Notes under the pieces: model-generated
What the model was told of the DNA's origin: nothing
Database searches by the model: none
The model's input: the letters and a program-made list of their open reading frames with translations, nothing else
Source of the DNA: Candidatus Sordicultor fermentans
GTDB lineage: Bacteria > Atribacterota > Atribacteria > Atribacterales > Caldatribacteriaceae
DNA: 9,346 nucleotides
Assembly (NCBI GenBank): GCA_002385475.1
Contig: DGDO01000108.1
Location: 616-9,961 of the forward strand
Reading direction: 5' to 3'
Position numbers and translations under genes: made by a program
In this document: positions 5,672 to 9,346 of the stretch, in pieces
How positions within the stretch are numbered: the stretch's first letter is position 1
How the letters are laid out: each line of letters starts with the position of its first letter

Positions 5672-6967
5672 TTACTCCTCCTCATCCAGCAAACGAAAAA
5701 CCAGCCCGCTCCACACCTTGGGGTAAAAGTAGGTGGATTTCTGGGGCATTCGCTGGGCATAAGCAACCGCTTCTTCCACTCTCTCTAAGGGAGTGGAGCG
5801 CATAACAAAGACCAGCTGGTAGTGATTTTCCTCCCGAGCTAAAGCAAAAACATCTTTAGTCCCCCGGAGATAATCAACATATTCGCTCTCTCCTTTGCCT
5901 TCTTTGTTAATTCCTAAAATTTCTTTAAACACCACTTCATGTAAAATAGTCGTATCTAAATAGCGATTCACATTATCTTTTCCCAGCTTTTCGTCCATCA
6001 CTTTTAAGTCCTTTAGAGTTATAGCTCCCCACTTATCTTCCACCTTATCATAAACCCCAATGGTGTGAGGAGGAGCAGTACGCAAAAACTCTTCCATTTC
6101 CCGCTCGTTAGAGAAATTATTAACTATAAAATGACTCTGGCACCGATCAAAAAACCCTCTCACTCTTTCCTCGGGCAAATCGTGCACTAATCGATGAGTG
6201 GGAAGGATTAAAAGTCCGGGGTTTTTCATGTTGACTAAAGTCATCATCACATAATCTTCTGGTATCTCTTCCCAGGGGTCTTGCAGCTCTTTCCTTCGCT
6301 CTTCTCGATACATAAGGCTGGTCTCATAGCGATGATGACCATCAGCAATGATAATGGTGCGAGGACTCAGTATTCTTTTTATTTTATCTATTACTTCTTT
6401 TTCCTTTATCCTCCACAATCGGTGCGTAACCCCCTGGTAATCAGTAAACTGAAACATAAAGTTTTCTTCTTTTTTATTTTCTTCTAAAAGTTCATCGATT
6501 CCTCCTGAAGAATCATTAAAAATCCCGAATATCTGCTCCAAATTGGCTCGAGTAGCTCGCAAAAGCTCTAATCGATCCATAGAATATTTAGGCATAGTCC
6601 GCTCGTGAGGCATGATTATCTTCTTTTCCCAGCTTTCTAAACGCACCAGAGCTACGAAACCCGTCCTTTTTTTTCGCCCCGAGGAATTGAGCTGAAATTC
6701 CTGTTCGTCTATATAGAAAGAGGGAGTCTCATCCTGTTCTATCACTCCTTCTCTTATCCAGGATTGAAGCAGCTCTTTTGCTTTTTGGTAGCCATTCTCT
6801 ACCTTTCCCAGAGTGAGGTGGACAAAATTATAAGGCTCTTCAGCTAACCGGGCTTTTTCCTTCTCCGATATTACATCATAAGGAGGAGCTGCCAAACGAT
6901 CAATGGGATGATTTTTAATAAATTCTGAAGAATAAAAATAACCTCGAAACGGTTTAACTACTGCCAT
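5672..6967 (-). CDS. DUF1015 family protein (COG4198), function unknown
   Basis: A 431-aa cytoplasmic protein with no signal peptide or membrane segment. Conserved family blocks are clear: VKPFRGY (4-10), AAPPYDVIS (26-34), HERTMPKY (121-128), IIADGHHRYET (206-216), VNMKNPGLLILPTHRLV (245-261) and the C-terminal MPQKSTYFYPK (407-417). The invariant DGHHRY and HERT histidines look like catalytic or metal-binding residues, but no activity is established for this family that I can name. An AGGAG site about 9 nt upstream supports the ATG at 6967. It starts 22 bp after the corrinoid-activator gene and ends 3 bp before hxlA, so it belongs firmly to this operon and a role in one-carbon or sugar-phosphate metabolism is a reasonable inference only. 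Confidence 0.9.
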   Translation of the reverse strand: MAVVKPFRGYFYSSEFIKNHPIDRLAAPPYDVISEKEKARLAEEPYNFVHLTLGKVENGYQKAKELLQSWIREGVIEQDETPSFYIDEQEFQLNSSGRKKRTGFVALVRLESWEKKIIMPHERTMPKYSMDRLELLRATRANLEQIFGIFNDSSGGIDELLEENKKEENFMFQFTDYQGVTHRLWRIKEKEVIDKIKRILSPRTIIIADGHHRYETSLMYREERRKELQDPWEEIPEDYVMMTLVNMKNPGLLILPTHRLVHDLPEERVRGFFDRCQSHFIVNNFSNEREMEEFLRTAPPHTIGVYDKVEDKWGAITLKDLKVMDEKLGKDNVNRYLDTTILHEVVFKEILGINKEGKGESEYVDYLRGTKDVFALAREENHYQLVFVMRSTPLERVEEAVAYAQRMPQKSTYFYPKVWSGLVFRLLDEEE

Positions 6968-6989
6968 CTTCCCTATCTCCTTTTCCAGT

Positions 6990-8765
6990 CTAATTAAAAA
7001 TCAAAGATTGATAAAAATAATCAGAAAAATCACTTCTTGCTGAAAGTTCAATATAACGGGCTTTCTGGAATAGCACTTTAACCTTTCGGCGAAAATCCCG
7101 AGAGAGAAGAGCTTTTTTGGCTCCATAGAGAGAAGCATTGCCTACTGAAGTAGTCTTCGCTCCCTGAGGAATAAGACCAATTGTCTTAGCGCTTTCCGGG
7201 TTAATAAAGCTACCAAAAGCTCCCGCAAGTATTACTTCTTCTATCTCTTCCTCTTTTCTTCCTGCCTCTTTCAAGAGAATTTCCCTGCCGGCCTGAATGG
7301 CTGCTTTTGCCAGTTGTAGCTGAGAAATATCTTCCTGAGTAATAAAAATAGGGGGGTCATAGCTCAAAAGAAATGTCTGGCTACCTCCTTCTTTTATCAG
7401 TCGATTGCTCCATTTATCATTCTCTTTGAACCTTCCGGTAGGACTCAACAACCCTTCCCTCAAGAAACAAGCTAAAGCATCGATCAGGCCAGTGCCGCAT
7501 ATTCCCCGAGGAGCTAAATCTCCAATGGTGTAAATCTTTATATCTCCATCTTTTACCTCTACCGCCGATATTGCTCCCAGTGTAGCTCGAGTCCCGTGTT
7601 TGATCTGTGCTCCTTCAAAAGCAGGACCGGCTGCCGTTCCACAACAAAAAATATTTTCTCCATCTATCAAAACAATTTCTCCATTAGTCCCTATATCTAC
7701 ATAAAGAGTTAAACCTTTTCTTTCTATCAAATCAAAGGCTACCACCCCGGATAGAATATCCCCTCCCACATAACCAGCCAGAGAGGGGAATAAATAAACC
7801 TGAGCTTCCGGATTGGCCACTATTTTAAGTTCCCGGGCGTCAAGCACCTGTTCTTCTCGAAAAACTGGAGTGTAAGGAGCTACTCCAATAGAAAGAGGAG
7901 AAACCCCCAGAAAGAGGTGCTCCATTATGGTATTTCCAGCTACAGTAACAGCAAAAACCCTTTCCGGGTTCTTGTTCACTTTTTCGCAGGCTTCCTGGAT
8001 TAAATCGTTCATAGTTTGTACCAGAAGTTCCTGTAAACGATGGAGACTATAGGGGTCATCTTGGATAGCCCGGAGGCGGGATATGACATCTGCTCCAAAT
8101 TGAGTCTGTCTATTTAAAGCTCCCAGACGATGAAGAGAAGTGCCAGTGGTGAGGTCTACCAGCTCTCCCCCCACAGTAGTGGTACCCAGGTCAAAAGCCA
8201 TCCCTAAAAAAGATTTATCAGAAGAAAGTTTATTAACATACCGGATTTTTTCTTCATCAGTTATTACTTCAAATTCTGTCTCTCTTTCTTCCCCGAGGTG
8301 AGAAAGATGATAAAGAGAGGCTAAAGACCATTTCTTACCCTTTCCTTGCAGCTGAGAAGACAGGATTTCTTGAAGAGAAGACACTCCATCTATGGGAGGT
8401 TTTGTCACATTTACCTCTGCCTGGCAGACAGGAAGTTCTTCCCGCCGGGCTTCCTGAGTTTTTACCATCACTTCTCCATAAGAGGTAAGAGAAGGAGAAA
8501 CATCTACCTCTACTTCTCCATATACTTCCACCTGACAGGCCAGACGAAATCCCTCTTTGATTTTTTCTTTGAGATGTTTTTCCTCTAAGGAATTAGGAGA
8601 AGATATCTCCTCTCCTTTAACTTTTACCACACATTTTCCGCAAGACCCCATACCTCCACAGTAGGAATCTACCTCTATTCCTTCCCGCCGCAGGGCTTCC
8701 AACAGATTCTCTCCTCTTTTTACTTCCCAAACTCGATTCAGAAGGGGAACTTTTATGAATGGCAT
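6990..8765 (-). CDS. 2Fe-2S ferredoxin / ASKHA (DUF4445) protein, corrinoid activation type
   Basis: A 591-aa protein in two parts. The N-terminal plant-type 2Fe-2S ferredoxin has cysteines C36, C42, C45 and C77 (C-x5-C-x2-C-x31-C). After a linker, an ASKHA ATPase fold begins at FDLGTTTVGG (191-200), with AGNTIMEHLFLG (276-287), GYVGGD (331-336), a second phosphate loop YVDIGTNGEIVL (355-366), GTAAGPAFEG (376-385), GICGTGLID (421-429) and LAGAFGSF (513-520). This is the layout of RACo, which uses ATP to reduce inactive Co(II) corrinoid proteins of acetyl-CoA pathway and methyltransferase systems. No corrinoid protein or methyltransferase is in this window, so the partner is unknown. First gene of the operon. 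The ribosome binding site is weak: GAGGA lies about 15 nt before the ATG. Confidence 0.9.
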   Translation of the reverse strand: MPFIKVPLLNRVWEVKRGENLLEALRREGIEVDSYCGGMGSCGKCVVKVKGEEISSPNSLEEKHLKEKIKEGFRLACQVEVYGEVEVDVSPSLTSYGEVMVKTQEARREELPVCQAEVNVTKPPIDGVSSLQEILSSQLQGKGKKWSLASLYHLSHLGEERETEFEVITDEEKIRYVNKLSSDKSFLGMAFDLGTTTVGGELVDLTTGTSLHRLGALNRQTQFGADVISRLRAIQDDPYSLHRLQELLVQTMNDLIQEACEKVNKNPERVFAVTVAGNTIMEHLFLGVSPLSIGVAPYTPVFREEQVLDARELKIVANPEAQVYLFPSLAGYVGGDILSGVVAFDLIERKGLTLYVDIGTNGEIVLIDGENIFCCGTAAGPAFEGAQIKHGTRATLGAISAVEVKDGDIKIYTIGDLAPRGICGTGLIDALACFLREGLLSPTGRFKENDKWSNRLIKEGGSQTFLLSYDPPIFITQEDISQLQLAKAAIQAGREILLKEAGRKEEEIEEVILAGAFGSFINPESAKTIGLIPQGAKTTSVGNASLYGAKKALLSRDFRRKVKVLFQKARYIELSARSDFSDYFYQSLIFN

Positions 8766-8820
8766 TTTAGTATTTATCTATCCTCTTCTCTCTTAACTCA
8801 TCAAGAATACCTTTTCCTTT

Positions 8821-8849
8821 ACATCAAGTTAGTTTACCATTTTTGTCAA
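8821..8849 (-). promoter_or_regulatory. Possible promoter of the activator-DUF1015-hxlAB operon
   Basis: A perfect TTGACA reads at 8849-8844 on the minus strand, about 80 nt before the first gene. The hexamer 17 bp downstream, TGATGT (8826-8821), is a poor -10, so the site is tentative or needs an activator. No better minus-strand promoter was seen between 8766 and 9040. Confidence 0.28.
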
Positions 8850-9044
8850 GAACAACCTACGGCAAAGCGTAGCAGCTTGCAACACTCTGTCTCTTTTTAT
8901 CATAGTTAAGGGTCGCATTTACGTTTCCCGTGGTGATCTTACTTTGAATTGCGTATACACAGCCATCACAACAATTAGGTAGAAAAAGAAGAGAGAGAAT
9001 GAGTATATTGTTTTAAAATTTTCCAAAATTTTTTTAACTACCTA
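8850..9044. other. Intergenic region between divergent units; AT-rich UP-like tract at its right end
   Basis: No gene is seen. A small hairpin (CTACG 8857-8861, CGTAG 8868-8872) lies near the left end with no T tract on either strand. From 9004 to 9044 the sequence is almost entirely A and T with runs of four to seven, immediately before the -35 box at 9045, where UP elements of strong RNA promoters lie. Confidence 0.5.
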
Positions 9045-9073
9045 TTGACAAATTCAAAAAGAGATGATATATT
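9045..9073 (+). promoter_or_regulatory. Strong sigma-70 type promoter of the structured RNA
   Basis: TTGACA (9045-9050), a 17-bp spacer, then TATATT (9068-9073) preceded by TGA, making an extended -10. Six bases later comes G9080, the expected start and the first base of the RNA's terminal helix. With the AT-rich upstream tract this is the best promoter in the window and has the form used for abundant stable RNAs. Confidence 0.85.
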
Positions 9074-9079
9074 ATGTTT

Positions 9080-9239
9080 GCCATCGGTTCTGAGGAGTTA
9101 AGCCGGAGGATGGAAAAAAGAGCTTCTGTTTGAAAGATAAGAAGCTCAAAGCTTTTGAGTGGAAGTCCATCCTGAAGTTTCTCACCCCAAAAAGGTGAGA
9201 AAGAAAAGGCTAAGGTTTGTTAGAACCGATGGCTTTTTT
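9080..9239 (+). ncRNA. Structured stand-alone RNA, about 160 nt, family not identified
   Basis: GCCATCGGTTCT (9080-9091) pairs perfectly over 12 bp with AGAACCGATGGC (9222-9233), which runs into T6. Inside are a possible inner helix (9098-9104 with 9208-9213, one bulge), P2 GGATGGA/TCCATCC (9108-9114, 9166-9172) capped by GAGCTTCT/AGAAGCTC (9120-9127, 9140-9147), and P3 TTTCTCACC/GGTGAGAAA (9178-9186, 9194-9202). The 5' end coincides with the predicted transcription start. No open reading frame of note is present. The length, strong promoter and long closing stem recall 6S RNA, whose central bubble may carry a 3'-side hairpin like P3, but the three-way branching here is not a clear match. It lacks the conserved signatures of SRP RNA, RNase P RNA and tmRNA. 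A CTCAAA/TTTGAG hairpin at 9145-9159 competes with the P2 cap. Confidence 0.78.
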
Positions 9240-9242
9240 ATT

Positions 9243-9335
9243 CGGCCTTATAACCACAGAACCACAGTAAGACGCTTCCCCTATAACCTGACGCCCTTTC
9301 CCCCTCTCTACAAAGAGCAAGGCCGTCTTTTTTTT
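9243..9335 (+). terminator. Terminator-like segment with two exclusive long-range stems
   Basis: CGGCCTT (9243-9249) pairs with AAGGCCG (9319-9325), followed by TC and T8 (9328-9335). The same right arm can instead pair as AAG plus CGTCTT (9319-9321, 9324-9329) with AAGACGCTT (9269-9277), ending directly at T6. The enclosed 69 nt is C-rich and mostly unpaired, apart from CTCT/AGAG (9306-9309, 9314-9317). It may be an attenuator or leader for a gene beyond the edge, a second small RNA, or a backup terminator. Confidence 0.4.
9252..9267 (+). repeat. Tandem 8-bp repeat
   Basis: AACCACAG occurs twice in direct succession inside the loop of the downstream segment. Confidence 0.6.
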
Positions 9336-9346
9336 AGAGACAGAGC

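Noticed and set aside
8857..8872. Terminator or attenuator hairpin upstream of the operon
   Set aside because: Only 5 bp of stem with no T run on either strand; it may be a decayed copy of direct repeat A.
9080..9239. Firm call of 6S RNA
   Set aside because: Size, promoter and closing stem fit, but the interior branches into two arms and no conserved 6S sequence could be confirmed by eye, so it is left unassigned.

Overview
This window reads as chromosome from an AT-leaning, probably anaerobic, free-living bacterium. Most genes lie on the minus strand, with strong AGGAGG-type ribosome binding sites, one tight operon and one long gene-free stretch rich in small palindromes. The gene content (a reverse or forward ribulose-monophosphate module beside a ferredoxin/ASKHA corrinoid activator, plus a rhamnulokinase) would suit an uncultivated anaerobic lineage such as Atribacterota or Aerophobota. 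No phylogenetic marker is present, so this is only a guess.

Layout. 1-891 (+) is the 3' part of a phosphodiester glycosidase (NAGPA-domain) gene that runs in from the left edge. It converges, with a 5-bp gap, on a HAD-family phosphatase at 897-1559 (-). Bases 1560-2550 hold no gene but at least six palindromic repeat units of one family in alternating orientation, plus two kinds of direct repeat. A rhamnulokinase (2551-4044, -) follows, with its own candidate promoter and a 14-bp-periodic repeat that could be an operator. A 28-bp palindrome at 4259-4286 looks like the terminator of the next minus-strand operon. A doubtful 53-63 aa ORF lies opposite that operon's 3' untranslated region.

The operon runs from 8765 down to 4462: a 2Fe-2S ferredoxin/DUF4445 ASKHA protein of the corrinoid-activating type, a DUF1015 protein, 3-hexulose-6-phosphate synthase (hxlA) and 6-phospho-3-hexuloisomerase (hxlB). 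The spacings are 22 bp, 3 bp and a 17-nt overlap, so the four genes are almost certainly co-transcribed and the last three translationally coupled. HxlA and HxlB together interconvert ribulose-5-phosphate plus formaldehyde and fructose-6-phosphate. With the corrinoid activator this points to one-carbon metabolism; what DUF1015 does there is not known.

The right end (9045-9346, +) holds the most interesting signal. A near-consensus promoter (AT-rich upstream tract, TTGACA, 17-bp spacer, extended -10) starts exactly at the first base of a perfect 12-bp terminal helix that closes about 154 nt later and runs into a U tract. Inside are three further helices. It is a stand-alone structured RNA of about 160 nt; 6S RNA is one candidate, but the branched fold is not a convincing match. 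Just downstream is a second structured segment with two mutually exclusive long-range stems ending in a T8 run.
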